The notes under the pieces were generated by a model. That model was not told where the DNA came from, ran no database searches, and saw nothing but the letters and a program-made list of their open reading frames with translations. A stretch of 64,000 bases of DNA, from contig CM074188.1 of the NCBI GenBank assembly GCA_037179385.1, positions 17,253,318 to 17,317,317 on the forward strand, written 5' to 3'. Positions 1 to 11,542 of this stretch are shown piece by piece. This stretch comes from Holothuria scabra (Eukaryota; Echinodermata; Holothuroidea; Aspidochirotida; Holothuriidae). A program made the translations under genes and the position numbers. Numbering within the stretch: the stretch's first letter is position 1; each line of letters opens with the position of its first letter.

Positions 1-797
1 CAAAAGTCAAACCACCAAACCTAAACAAACAGCCCCAAACAATCAGATTCTACCAGTCATGGAAGAACTTAATTGTCAATGTTAACCTTAAAACAATCAC
101 TGTACTGGCAAGGAGTTAACTACCCTGCTGGTACTTATCAGTAGAATAATTGCAGTAGCAGGATTGCATGTTATACTGAGAAATAGGGGGTAGCTAATCC
201 CTGCCTCAGTCAGTGAAATAAAGTTTCCTCAGCAAATCCTAAGACAAAAATCCTAAGGCAAAGACAAATTTTTCATTGGGCATATTCAAGAAATACTGTT
301 AAGTGCATCATTTGCTTCCATTGATATGTTCCTCCAGGTTTATTTACTGAGATGTTAATTTCAATATAAGATTCCAGTGTCAATTTGAAATATCCTTCCC
401 AAATGCTTATGCATGAAGTGATCTTGCATTGAACAGGAAATCTAAGAGAGTCTAGTATTGCCCTTTTCCACAGGAAGCACCCTACCACCACACTTAATAC
501 CCCCTCCCAAAACAAAAAGGATGAAACATGCTAACTGGCCTGAGAGTTCTACCTATCAGGGCCTAATTACTCTCTACTGAGTAAGATCAGTCAATGACAC
601 AGTTCTGCTAGCTACTTACTAGAAATCATGCAGATATTTGCTGTTGGTTCATTATTTTGAACAAAGTCTGCAGTCCATGGAACCTTTACCAGCATGTTTA
701 CATTTATGATGTACCCCTTGATTGAAATAAAATCACATATCTTCTTTTGAATTTATATTTTATACAATGGATATTACGTAGCCAAGGGCCACCTTGA
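1..797. other. Intergenic, no feature recognised
   Basis: AT-rich sequence with only short open frames on either strand. I see no splice-bounded coding segment, no RNA gene and no repeat shared with the rest of the window. Confidence 0.5.
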
Positions 798-854
798 GTC
801 GGTCATGAAACAAGTGTAATCCCCTCATTTGATTATTACGAAAATGACCGACTT
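798..854. repeat. Hairpin-forming inverted repeat
   Basis: The word AGTCGGTCAT at the left is matched by ATGACCGACT at the right, a perfect 10-bp stem. A second inner stem GTAAT/ATTAC lies in the same register. No target-site duplication is visible, so it could be a decayed foldback element or chance. Confidence 0.4.
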
Positions 855-1109
855 ATGGTACCGGTTGACTCAACGTACACTCGTGATATTCTCTACTCAT
901 CGAATTATTTCGCACAATCAGTACGTCCAGTACAATGGAGAACAGTGGGGAGGTTCTTGTTCACGAAGCCACTGGTCAACGAATCGCCCTGTATTTGCCG
1001 TGAACTTGACTTCGTTAAAGAATGGTTAAAAAAGCAGTTTATTTAAAATTGTAGATTAAGAAATTTTTCATCGAATATGCAAGTTTTTAAAATTGGAAAT
1101 AGCGCGATT

Positions 1110-1241
1110 AAATAACAAAAATCGAATTTTCTGAACAGTTCAGATGCAGCTACGTAACTTTTCCAAAATTTGGCCAAAATGCACTTTGCAATGCTTGAAG
1201 TTACCTGTAATTGGCAGAATTCGATTTTCGCATTTCTTATT
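1110..1241. repeat. Imperfect inverted repeat, possible MITE remnant
   Basis: The left arm (about 1110-1134) contains AAAATCGAATTTTCTG. The right arm (about 1213-1241) reads in reverse complement as GAAAATCGAATTCTGCC. Inner words GTAACTT and AAGTTAC extend the symmetry. Ends and duplications are not clear. Confidence 0.35.
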
Positions 1242-1339
1242 AGTAAAATTCAACCATTGGTTTACTTTAAAACAACCTAATAATTGATATATAAGCCCTC
1301 GAAAATGGCAAGTTTTATCTAATTACGTATTAATGAGCT

Positions 1340-1527
1340 ATGACGTCATGAAACGTCATGCATACTCCCACAAGAAAAGAAAGGCTTTTTCGTACCGTTG
1401 TCTACTGGCTGTCGTTAGGCTTCTCCTTACTTTGTTGCAAAAACGTTAAAGCAGAACCTAGGCTAAGCCTTTAAAGGGGAGCAATAGTGGCCATTTGACT
1501 CCCCACATATGTGTAGTACATATATAA
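1340..1527 (+). promoter_or_regulatory. Possible promoter: CRE palindrome and TATA-like box
   Basis: A perfect CRE palindrome TGACGTCA lies near 1341-1348 with a second CGTCA half-site about 10 bp on. A TATATAAA-like word lies near 1519-1526, about 120 bp before the ATG of the candidate exon at 1646. All are short words that arise by chance, so this rests mainly on their arrangement. Confidence 0.2.
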
Positions 1528-1645
1528 ACAGTAGATATTAACACTACTGTGTTGTTTTTCCACAAAAAACTCATACCGAAAAAAAAGTTTCAAATCTCCC
1601 GCTCTTCAAGACATGAGTATCGCCATACTCGAAGAAACACGACCA

Positions 1646-1711
1646 TGGATCAGCTGATTGATGACGTAAAACCTGCACCTGATCAGATTTCACAAAAGTG
1701 GTTACCAACGT
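1646..1711 (+). CDS. Candidate first coding exon, unrecognised product
   Basis: An ATG in good context (ACCATGG) opens about 22 codons beginning MDQLIDDVKPAPDQ and ending at a donor-like GTACGT, leaving two bases of a split codon. The peptide is acidic and hydrophilic, and I do not recognise it. The phase fits the candidate exon at 6161-6324, which starts with one base completing that codon. A TATA-like word and a CRE lie upstream. Short ATG-to-GT segments like this arise often by chance, so this is a hypothesis for transcript data. Confidence 0.22.
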
Positions 1712-3262
1712 ACGTACACTTACAGCTGAATTTATAATTACCCTTTACGAAGCTTAAAAACTTCATAGTTGCTTTTGCTTTATTGATAAAAATTTTTGAT
1801 AACCCAATAATTTTTTGTCCTTCTTTTTGTTTCATCCCTCAAATAAAAGTACTCGTTATTTCTGACTGCTTTTGTACAAACCAAGATAAGTAACTTCCGG
1901 TAGACCCTGAAACTACAAGCGGTAACAACAACAAGCTGGGACTAGCGAGACCGTATTTTAGCATGCTTTTCGGTGCAACAGTTAGGTTCGTTTTCACTCA
2001 TTTTCGCAAAGATACGATTTAGTCGAACCATTTGTAATTCTCGTAAGTAATGTAGGATATTTGTGGACACTTAAACGTTAAAAGAAGGCAATCGCGAAGA
2101 GAAATCGGCTAAGACACCATACACATCGATCGGTGTTATTGTTATACGTCACAGGCTACGTATTGCTATACTAGTATAAGCCTATACGTAACGTACTGAC
2201 CCTTGGTCTAACGTTAGCTTGTATAGACTGTACGGCTGGTTCGCTGCGGGTGCTGGATACATCGCTCGCAGGTGCTCGAGTTTTCCTTGGTCGAACTGGC
2301 TCAAAATCATATGCACTTGGCCCGGAAGAGGCAGCCATATGCTTTTAAGGAGTTAATGTTTTGATTTCTGAACCTTTATCTCAAACTCAACCTTTGAAAC
2401 ATTTGTAAAATGAATGAAACGATGGGCAGTTGTGCTAGTCTTCAGTAGTGTTACGAACGTTTGTGCAGTATAGTATGTATGATATTCCGCAATAGCAAAC
2501 AAAAGTATACATTAGGTGCAGGTTTTACGTCACTGTTCTGTTGCACTATGGGTAATTTCGGAGAAATATGGTGCTTTGCACTGCTTTGCCCAACTGCCTT
2601 CCAGACTTGCCTCGGAAAAACTCATACTACGTTTGACTTGGGATAAAATTGGTCTTTAATGATGCCACATTGCTTGGAATAATTATATTAAATTTCTGTG
2701 CTGTCTAGAAGGCTGTACAATTGCTTCCCTTTAATGTTGACAGTCTAATCGCAAGATCTTGGTTAAATCATCTTGGGGTCGTGTTCAATGTTATTTTGAT
2801 TCTTGTTCCGATACTGACAATCCGAGTTTCGGGCCGGCTACCAACTGCAAATTCTGCCCGATCTGGGCCTGGGTGGAAGGGGGCATACTGTAAATACGAA
2901 AGCCTTAGGTGCCATGTATGTATATCATTATCAGATTTATATTCTAAAATAATATCTGTAACCACAAATTAATGATCTGTTCCAACAGATTAGATAACCT
3001 GTGTATAATGATCAGTAGTCCAGACTGTAATTTAAGTACAGCTTAAAAATGTGTTCAAACATGTAATTCATCCCATTCTTTTTTCTATCTATAGATTATT
3101 AACATGTAAATACAGATTAGCCTATTAACCTATTTATATAATACGGTATTAGATTCTTTTTATAAAGATTCATATTCTCAGCTACATATTCTCAGCAGAG
3201 AGACTACATTATACCGCCGAAACATTTCAAAGTTCAGTGTTCAACTTTAATTAAACGTTAAC
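1712..3262. other. No gene recognised
   Basis: If the exons at 1646 and 6161 belong together this lies in their intron. Several short open frames occur, none with recognisable similarity. I see no repeat ends here. Confidence 0.4.
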
Positions 3263-3694
3263 TAAAGCCGCTGTCACACTTGGCCTACAACGATTCCGTT
3301 TCGAATTCCGATCCGACTTTGTGAGTTTTTGTTAAAATCCTCGTCATCTCTTGTCAGAAAAATTCAAAAATTTTGCACGCTGTGTAAATATATGAATCGT
3401 ACCACAGGGTTATGAAAATTAAATTTATGCTAATCATTTCGTGACGTCACATCGATAGACAGTTTTTATCAGACTACGCTTTCCGATAAAAAAAGGAAAA
3501 TCGGTGCGACATCACAAAAAATCAGTTGGTATTATATTTTCAAGGGCACCAGATGCAAATCAAATAGCCTTTTCACACTGGGTATGAAATGTTTGACTTA
3601 ATCTTTCCGACCAGGGGTGGAGAAGATTTTAACGAAGGACCGAAAAAAAATCGGATCAGAATCCGATCCGACGTTGTGTTTGATGGCGGCTTAA
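3263..3694. mobile_element. PIF/Harbinger-like non-autonomous element
   Basis: The left end AGCCGCTGTCACACTTGG is mirrored by the right end, which reads AGCCGCCATCAAACACAA in reverse complement. The direct word TAA flanks both ends (3263-3265 and 3692-3694), which matches the TWA target duplication of PIF/Harbinger elements. The body (426 bp) has subterminal words ATTCCGATCCGAC on the left and AATCCGATCCGACG on the right. It codes for nothing. A GTGACGTCAC palindrome lies inside. The superfamily call rests on the 3-bp duplication and GTCACACT-type end. Confidence 0.55.
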
Positions 3695-4213
3695 AAATCT
3701 GTATGTCCAGAATTAGCAGCGCTCCGCTTAAAATACCTTTGACTACGTAAGGCCGTGGCCGTCCGTATTGTCCGTCACACATCAACTTGAAGACAGGAAG
3801 AAGGGCCCACTGTACCGTACTGATAGGCGTCAGCTTTTCTCTTTTTCTTCTTCTCTATTTTTATATCATTGGAGGGGGGTGTTGAAAGACAATTAAATTA
3901 GAAACTGATGGTATCGTGGATATACCGTCATGAAGAGGGCGAATATCATTCTGTGATGCTATGGCAATGTTCCCAGGTTTCAATTATCCCAAGTGCAATA
4001 TGTTCCCGGATCTTCGGGGAACGTCGACATTTCTGGTAATAAAATCACTGGGATCTCACCCTCGGTATTATCGCCAACCCTTGAAATAAAACGAAAAGGG
4101 GGAACGTCGAACCTTGGAAATATTGAACCCCTCTGGAAAATCGGATAGGCCAGGCCTACATCGTCCCAGTCCAATAGCCATAAGGTTTCATAGGAAGTAA
4201 AGTGTGTCATATC

Positions 4214-4530
4214 CACGGACTTCCTACACATGGACAGATTATAATGCACGGTAGATTGTCGCTACCGTACGTGAGAGAAAGAGCGCACCAAGATAGTTGT
4301 CTTCTACGATTTTGTGTGAAAGCTTGGACTTGCTCAAGTCAATTCCCGGATCTTGAAAGAAACTTGAATTATTTTTGAAATATCCTAATGCAAGTTAAGG
4401 TCTAAATCACCACACCTATTGCAGGAAAAGCCTATGATATTGTTTCCCATTTAAGTTTAACATTTGTGTCGTCGTCGAATGAGACGATTTTTGGCTTTAC
4501 GGCGGCCATCTTGTTGAGCCTTTTTTTTTT
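4214..4530 (+). repeat. Dispersed repeat, copy A (partner at 54568-54973)
   Basis: Starting at CACGGACTTCCT, this segment shares a series of words in the same order with the reverse complement of about 54973-54640. They are AGATTGTCGCTA, TTGGACTTGCTCAAGT, AAGGTC..AAATCAC, TATTGCAGGAA, ATGATATTGTTTC and GGCGGCCATCTTG, followed by a T-run. The right terminal inverted repeat seen in the partner is missing here, so this copy is truncated or decayed. Confidence 0.6.
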
Positions 4531-4964
4531 CTTTCTTTTTTTTGTTGTCATAGCAACACCACATGATTGCGCCCCCAAAAAAATCGCCGAAAGAATACTA
4601 TAATCAGGTATCGGTCACAAGCCAATGACTAGATCATGCATTGCAGTCACAGAGTAACCAATACAATCAAACAGCAGTTCAGTTCCACATTAAAAAGACA
4701 GACTGGCAGAAAGTTGGGCGAGGTTTTCAATTTTCCAAACACCAAAGCAAGGTAGGCTAGGTATACTAAGTGGAAAACACGTGGTTTACATTTCCCTGTA
4801 ACGATGTTAGTCCCCGGACTTAGACCCAGGACTGCCTGGGCCTAACATAGGGCCCATGCCAATGATGCCAACAGTCTATAAACGATTGCGCAAATGCATG
4901 TGTGCTACAAGGAGCTACGAGGTGAGTACATTGCATGGCCTTACTATCGCCTCTTGATACGAAA

Positions 4965-5148
4965 CTGAGATACATGGGCGTACAAGGCGGGGTGCAGGGG
5001 GAGGGGCACTCGCCCCCCCCCCCCCCCCCAATTCGGGCGAAAACAGTTGGTCCATTCGGACAAGACATTATAAAGTGTGCCATTATTCGGGCAAAATTTG
5101 CTCTGGTCCTCCCCATAAAAATTATCCTCGTACGCCTGTGCTGAGATG
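4965..5148. mobile_element. hAT-like MITE with near-perfect 8-bp duplication
   Basis: The element spans 4973-5140. Its ends CATGGGCGTACAAGG and CCTCGTACGCCTGTG are inverted copies of each other. CTGAGATA precedes it and CTGAGATG follows it, an 8-bp target duplication with one mismatch, as left by hAT-type transposases. It contains a 17-bp C tract (5013-5029) and no coding capacity. A diverged copy lies at 33799-33962. Confidence 0.65.
5013..5029 (+). repeat. 17-bp C tract
   Basis: Uninterrupted C run inside the hAT-like MITE at 4973-5140. Confidence 0.95.
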
Positions 5149-6160
5149 GGTAGGCTACATGTTTTTGAAGGAGGAATATTTTCACATGTTTTGTTTTGTT
5201 GGGGGTTTTTTGTCTTTAATTTTAAGAATTATTTGGTAATAGCGAAATCAATGGCAAGTTACGGAGAAAATTACACTAAATAGTAGCAGCACGCAGAGAA
5301 GTCCTTGTGACCCCACTTGACCATTGAAAATGCATTACAAGCCGTCATCGTCTACCATGCCCATTCAAGCCATGGAAATCCCGTAATGCCAAAAATAGCT
5401 CATGTGGCCTTCAATGATGATTGGGATGTAACCGGAAGTTATGGAGATCTTTATTTGACGGAATTCTGGAACCTCCTCGACCAAGAACTATCTTAACAAT
5501 CACTCTCATATTCTTTACAACTGAAGCAAAACTAGTGCCCACATTATATACTATGTTTGACACTATCAAAAACAGTGGAATTCGAAATATTTGTGCTATA
5601 GGCTACTTACTTGTTCGTAATTTGTTACTTCCAAATACAGCGGTAATATTTGATAATGGGCAGTTCCATCTTCTGTGTCTGAAATGATATCTACATTCTT
5701 TAATTCCTTCAATAGCGCCCTCTTCAACACTTGGCAGTAAATTGGGGTGAAGTTCACAGAGTCTATGTTGTTTCCTATTAAACCACAAATGTTCTCGACA
5801 AAACCTTCCGACGTCTACTATTGGGGGCCTTGGTGTTGACAAAGGTTGGTCCTTAACACCGATGACCAGAAACACCAACCTATAGTGATGACAAAGATAG
5901 GAAAAATCGAATATTGTAACTTGATACACAATTGTCCAGTGTCATATCCCTTTAATTTGAAATAAAGAATACGACTAAAAAATGAGGAACGCTAGCTAAG
6001 TTGGTGGGAAGGTAGAGTACCATCAACTGTAAGGAAAATGTTTAGTAGGTCTTATAATGAAGGTGCCGATTGCGACTGTTACTAAGCCACGATAACATTC
6101 CTGTTTTTGTCTACTTGTGTGAGGGTGGGTAAGTGAATGTAAGTGTAGTCAAGCATGTAG
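5149..6160. other. No gene recognised
   Basis: Short open frames occur on both strands (for example 5421-5687 + and 5603-5929 -). They overlap each other and carry no recognisable domain, so I treat them as chance. Confidence 0.4.
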
Positions 6161-6324
6161 GGGTTCTCAAATGCCTGCGCGAAAGGGGTGGTTTCTGGCA
6201 AGACTAACAGATTATTGGGACCGTCATAGGGTCGCCTTCAACCGACTGACAATTGGACACTACTCTGTGCCCAGGGAGGTCGACTTTAGCCAAAACATTC
6301 TTACTGGACCATTTGGCATCCCAG
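6161..6324 (+). CDS. Candidate internal coding exon, unrecognised product
   Basis: A 164-bp segment bounded by an acceptor-like ATGTAG and a strong donor CAG|GTAGGT. It is open in the frame whose first base completes the split codon left by the exon candidate at 1646-1711. The peptide includes KGWFLARLTDYWDRHRVAF and then VDFSQNILTGPFGIP. It is mixed and rich in W, Y, R and D, more protein-like than most open frames nearby. No domain is recognised. It ends with one extra base, and no phase-compatible next exon was found with confidence. Chance remains possible. Confidence 0.28.
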
Positions 6325-7320
6325 GTAGGTTACACTTGAAGAAACGCACACTTAAAAACAGAAATTTGTACATGTAAAGTTTGTATCCAGTTAACCTGCC
6401 TCCTTCAGCCCACCAAAAATACGCCAAAGATTTAGATCAGATCAGACGCAGAACACCGCCTGTTTTGACTGTAACGAGACACTTTACTTGAAATATACTC
6501 TGAGCTCCGTCTAAGGTTCAATCTTTGCTATCTCTCTCATCCGTCTCTCAATACCGCACAGACAAAATATCGTGAGATTGACGTTTACGTGGTTGCAGAC
6601 TATCTCAATCGGGGTAATTCAAGGTGTAAGGTGTACCTTTAAAGAGTTCGTAACGGTATCTGACGAATGCTTATACGAGATGTTCAACATCAAACCGATA
6701 TATCATATCGTACTTACAATATAGTTATCGGTCAAGGACGAGGGAAACTATCCAAATTTTTGAAGTATACTAGACTCACTTTGGGAAGTTTTACAAGATG
6801 GATGTCCAAAACACTGAACCCCAGCATGCCGGCAGCCAGACAAGCTTAGTCTACTGAAGGTGGGGGAGACGCATTCAGCAATATTTTGAGAAGCGATTTA
6901 TTATTCATTAGCAGTACAGCAGATTCTCTTTACGTACGGCGTTTCTACAGCTTTAGCGGCGCCACCCCTTTCTCCATATCACCGTCTTATATATTTTAAT
7001 GGATTTACTGTATATATTTCCAAAGTTCATACGTAGAGGTTGGGTTGGTGACAAACTTAAATTAACTCATTACCCAACCCTGCGGTCCTCGTGTTTAAGT
7101 TCTTTTCATTTGCGTGCATCATATTTAGTCTACATAGGTGATGATTCGAGGGGTCGCAACAACTTCTAATTGACATTTTCAGAGCTGCAATATATATGGA
7201 TCATTTTGGTGCCAACTTTTCTCCCACATCTCCCAGCAGTTACAACAGCTTGCTGTAATGTCATTTCCTTCATACTAGACAAAGTGTCCTAACGATAAAT
7301 AGCACTTTGCTACAACCACG
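6325..7320. other. No gene recognised
   Basis: Non-coding to the eye, and I find no repeat boundaries. It would be intronic if the exon candidate at 6161 is real. Confidence 0.4.
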
Positions 7321-7593
7321 GGCATTTAAATCGGTTATTTATTTAGATGGAGTTGTACGGCCCAGTTTCCAACCTATGGTTCAAGTCGAAACCGGCCACG
7401 GATATTTTCCAGTTGTGGCCCACTGGCTTGTTTTCCCTACTCCATTGCTTATGCGGAGCATCACGCACAACGGCAGAAGGTTCCATTTTCGGAGTCTTTG
7501 GTATGACTCGACCTGGGAATAGAACCCGGGGCTTCCACATGAGAGTTAGATGCTCTACCGCTAAACCAAACACGCTGTCGGCATTTAAATCGG
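7321..7593 (-). mobile_element. tRNA-derived SINE, full length with 14-bp TSD
   Basis: The SINE spans 7335-7579 and runs on the - strand. Its tRNA-like head (about 7579-7505) has an A-box-like word TTTAGCGGTAGAGC and a B-box-like word GGTTCTATTCCC, the internal promoter of RNA polymerase III. Its 3' end on the - strand is an AAAT-type tail. The identical word GGCATTTAAATCGG occurs at 7321-7334 and 7580-7593, a perfect 14-bp target-site duplication of the LINE-mediated type. Related copies lie at 26330-26490 and, as a tail fragment, at 59392-59485. The open frames here are incidental. Confidence 0.85.
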
Positions 7594-8634
7594 ATGCCAC
7601 TAGTTTTTCGTCATACCGTCAGCACAACGCTTCCAAAAAGGTGTCTAGGAATTAGGAATTAAGCGTTTTTCTAAACACTTTTTGCGTCCACTTTGTAAAC
7701 AGGTTAAGATATTAGACACGCGTGTTTCATTTCGAAACATTTCGCTTTTAAACATGTTTAATTAGTAAACGTTTACTATTTCATAGCTAACCATGTTTAG
7801 AATCTAAACGATGTAGCCTATTGTTTATACAGAGCTGGAAAATAAGTGTTTGATTGCTTAACACGTTTTTAAAGCACACATGGGAAACAAGGAATTGCTG
7901 TGGGTTGAACGACTTTTTTCTGCTATATCTAAATTTCGAAAATGTCCATTTAGTTTTTCCCTTCAGGTCCCACTCGTCTTAAGACTGTGGGTTATTATTC
8001 TATATGACTCGTTCTTCTACCCTGAATTATCAATAGTGAGACCTCTCTAAATCGTCCCATCTGCCCATGGTGGTCACAATAGCTCAACAATGATCATAAA
8101 CCATACACTAGGGAAACTTGTGTTTTGCCGAAAACACTTGAAATTTATCATACATCGACAAACTTGTAGGACTTTTGTCACATAATTAGAAGAGTCACCC
8201 GAGGCCCGTGACCAAAGGGGCGAAGCCCCCTTTAAATTGTTTTCTTCCCCTAGAGAGTTAGAAGTCTGCAATTGTCTAAATATGTATTCACGCAATTGAC
8301 CCCTACTCTGAGAAAACGCTTCCTTAAGATACCCCCCCCCCCCCTTCTTTCGGTACCTTGTTCAGTGACGGGCCTGAGACAACCAATCAGATAGAATTAG
8401 GGATACATATTGCTACATTTATTGAGTTAGTTAGTAGGTTGGTTAGATCAAATTTAAAGACACACCCAACACGAATGCGTTGCGTAGTGTCAACTAAATA
8501 AGAAGGGAGTTCAAAAGTTTAACTACGGTGCCAGTCCTTCCCTTAGGTCGCATGTTACGGCTGTACGGCAGACGGAAAATTTCATGGGCCTATCATACAA
8601 CCCCAGCCACCAGGCCACAGAAGAATTTGAGAAT
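7594..8634. other. AT-rich region with GTAAAC-type words; C tract
   Basis: From about 7660 to 7860 there are many short AT palindromes built on AAACATGTTT and GTAAACGTTTAC, which include forkhead-like words. A 13-bp C tract lies at 8332-8344. No gene is recognised. Confidence 0.4.
8332..8344 (+). repeat. 13-bp C tract
   Basis: Uninterrupted C run in otherwise AT-rich sequence. Confidence 0.95.
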
Positions 8635-9204
8635 TACACTCTACATTGACAAGAGTGAAATTCACTCCAAAAATTCTTCAGAATGATCCCTCTTAATTAC
8701 GAGTGAATTTCACCCAAAATGGGGTGGAAATTCTTTTCAAATAGAGCGACATTTCACACACAATGCAATGTAATATATATCTCTATTTGGAGTCTGAATT
8801 TTCACTCCATCCCGAGTGAATTTAGAGATTTGGATTTTAAAGGGTATTTTAAAATTCCATGCGTTGTCAGGTTGTGTAAATGATCGTAGTTGCATCCGAC
8901 CAACCCAGTACTGACAGTACGGTGTTATAAGGCTAATGATAACGATTTTGGAAGACGGGATTTTACATCGTAGGCTCAAGTGTAGAGTTTGGCACGTACC
9001 TTTGCCCTCGGAGAAATTCTGCCATTCTTTTCTGTATTACCATCTAGTCAAAAGAGCCACGAATCAGAATCTTGTCAAAACTTTGACTAGATTTGGCCCA
9101 TACATGAAACGAATAGTGAATCATTTCTAGTCAATTTTGAAACAAATATTTGACAAGATTCCGGTTCGTTCCCCTGTTGACTCTATAGATGTTTTTAGAG
9201 TGTA
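8635..9204. mobile_element. Candidate TA-flanked element with CACTCTA ends
   Basis: The left end TACACTCTACATTGAC is matched by a right end TTTTTAGAGTGTA, giving an inverted TACACTCTA. A TA dinucleotide at each end could be a Tc1/mariner-type duplication. Inside, GAGTGAAATTCACTC-like words recur (8654, 8701, 8805, 8815). A diverged inverted pair built on AATCTTGTCAAA and TTTGACAAGATT lies at about 9059-9170. The short ends leave the pairing uncertain. Confidence 0.4.
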
Positions 9205-11542
9205 GAGAGTTCGCAAGAGTGAGACGTTGTACTGAATAGCACCAGCTATCATACCATAGTTTATCTTTCTCCTAAAACCAAATACGAAAGCTGGCTCCTT
9301 TAAAAGCGCATATTTCGTTGACATATGTCAGGCCAGGTCAAAACCCGGGAGTGTTCATCGTGAGATTACGGTGCACAGCACTGTTTGGCTAAGATTTACA
9401 GAAGGAACTTAAACCTGCTGCGGATTAACTCAACAAATAAAGGCCGATCTGAGGGGCAGAAACCTTATCTTTAAGAACCTTTAAAGAAAATAGTGCTAAA
9501 ACACTGACAGACGTAATTGGTTGCAAGTGCGAAACTTTTTGAACATTTCCCTACTTTTCAAATGCCGTAGGACATAAATGAAATACATCAGTACAAGTAT
9601 CTGGCAACCATATTTAAGACAAAAATACGCCATCAGAGAGTACGGACATCTGTTGTCGACGTATTTCCGCAACATTCTAGTTCTAGTAATCTTGGCAACA
9701 TATTGAAAAGAAGAGATCTTGGGGGCCACGAAAACTTATACTAGTATCGGGTTATTGCGGTTACCTGCGTAGCAGGCTGTACGACATATTCCTTGTAAAG
9801 TCATATCCCTTTGGAAGCCGAGAAGTTAAAAAACAGAGTCCGCTCCGCGTGGTACCATAGAGGTAACCTAAAGAATTCACTCATACACGTGGCTGTTGGC
9901 ACGCAAGTAAATGAGCTCATTCGCCGAACCATTCATTTTTCTCTACCTCTGTTCAAGTTAAATGTGATATGTTGGATTCAAGGTATAATTATCTCCTACC
10001 AGTAAAAGACAACCGTCCGCTTACTCGCCCCTCCCCTTTCGTTTTACTCTAGTCTATGGGTATTGATAATGATCACAACAATGGCATATTTACCCAATGG
10101 AAAAACATGTATTTATTAAACTACATTTAAATACCCTCCCTTTCAGATTCTATGATCATACAGTAGTTATACACTATTTATTTCGCTCGTGTCATGAACA
10201 GTTTACATACTCGAAAGTTTACATGCTGACCCGCGTAACCTTTCGCCAAAAAGTTCTGCAACAAGCACTCGCCAGCTTTTGACGCACAGACCGTATAGCA
10301 GCCCTTAACACAGAAAGGTGTCAGAAAGATTGATGGGGTGACACGTGAGACAAACATACTATTTATACGTCCTCATATCGGGTCATCTTGTTTGACCCCG
10401 TCCGCGAGCTTGTTTGCCGAAGGCTTTAGTTTTCCTCACACATAAAAAAGGCTAGACTTTTAATTTAGTGCTGCTTAATGGACAGCTTTATGGGGAAACG
10501 GCCAACCGTATACCTGTTTTCTCTTCCGGATGTGCAAGGGGCTATGACAGTCTTGCCAGGGGAGTAGGTAAATTTTTGACCTAAACAGGGTCCAGATAAC
10601 TTGAAATGCCAAACAAATTAATGCCGTGACAAAGTATCGATGAACTCCATGACATATGGTCCCTTATTAAAAAAAAAGGTTATGATTTGTCTGCCTGTAT
10701 AGGTGGAATATTACTTTATTAAAAGGAGGCGTGTGTGTAAAATCGTTATAAACCAACCAACGTAGAGTGGTCAAAGATTTGTCGTGTTTCCGGGAAACAT
10801 GTAGCCTACGGGATCATCTGATTACATTGACCCACACTCCTACAGTCCCACAGACTTATGTGGAATTCGGTTATTTTCCAGTGCCTTCATGTAGTGTTCC
10901 ACAATGCAGTAGGGGTGGATCCCCCCCCATTAGGCCCACTCACTCTCTCAGACTACTAACATTTAATGATGAACGGGTTTTTTTCTCTGAAGACCAGGGA
11001 TGGGGGATTTTTCCCCAAAGGGCGCCATTTTGATAACAAAATCATTATTCAAACTAGATACATACGCATTACCACATACCAGTTAGCTTCCACCACATTT
11101 TACAATGCGCATGCGTCATGAAGGTGACTAGTAAGAGTAGTAGCCTATGATGGTGTTTTACATGGCACATGGGGAACATGTGAAATGACGAATTAGTAAT
11201 TATTCCGTGACTTTTCCTGGTTCGAATTTATTGAGTCTCGGAGGCCTGATGAATTGGCCCCTAGTAAAAGTTGTGCTCACAGGTCGGAGGTTGACAGTTC
11301 CCGCTATACAGACCTTTTCTGTCGACTTCATCTCCCCTACTTAGCATGCTGCACTATTATATACCAAACTATCGGAAATGTGTACAAACTTGACTCTAAA
11401 GTAGGCTTGGTCGGGGCGTTATGGCACTCCATGACGGCATGTGAATAAGATCCAAAAGGGAAGACAAAGGCAAAGACAGCTCAATGACACCAACACTCTA
11501 CAATTCCTGGACAAAATTATTGGGGCATTTTCGGGCCTGTCG
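9205..11542. other. No gene recognised
   Basis: One AG-to-GT segment near 9801-9855 is open (about 18 codons, including EAEKLKNRVRSAWYH) and ends at a GTAACC donor. It has no partner exon I can join with confidence. The rest shows no domain or repeat ends. Confidence 0.35.

Noticed and set aside
4820..5185. 121-codon open frame on the - strand
   Set aside because: It runs through the C tract and the hAT-like MITE; the glycine run is just translated poly-C.
7505..7579. A real tRNA gene
   Set aside because: Box A and B are present but the cloverleaf is poor, and the unit continues into a SINE body with its own duplication.
9801..9855. Possible exon with EAEKLKNRVRSAWYH
   Set aside because: Weak acceptor and no phase-compatible partner.
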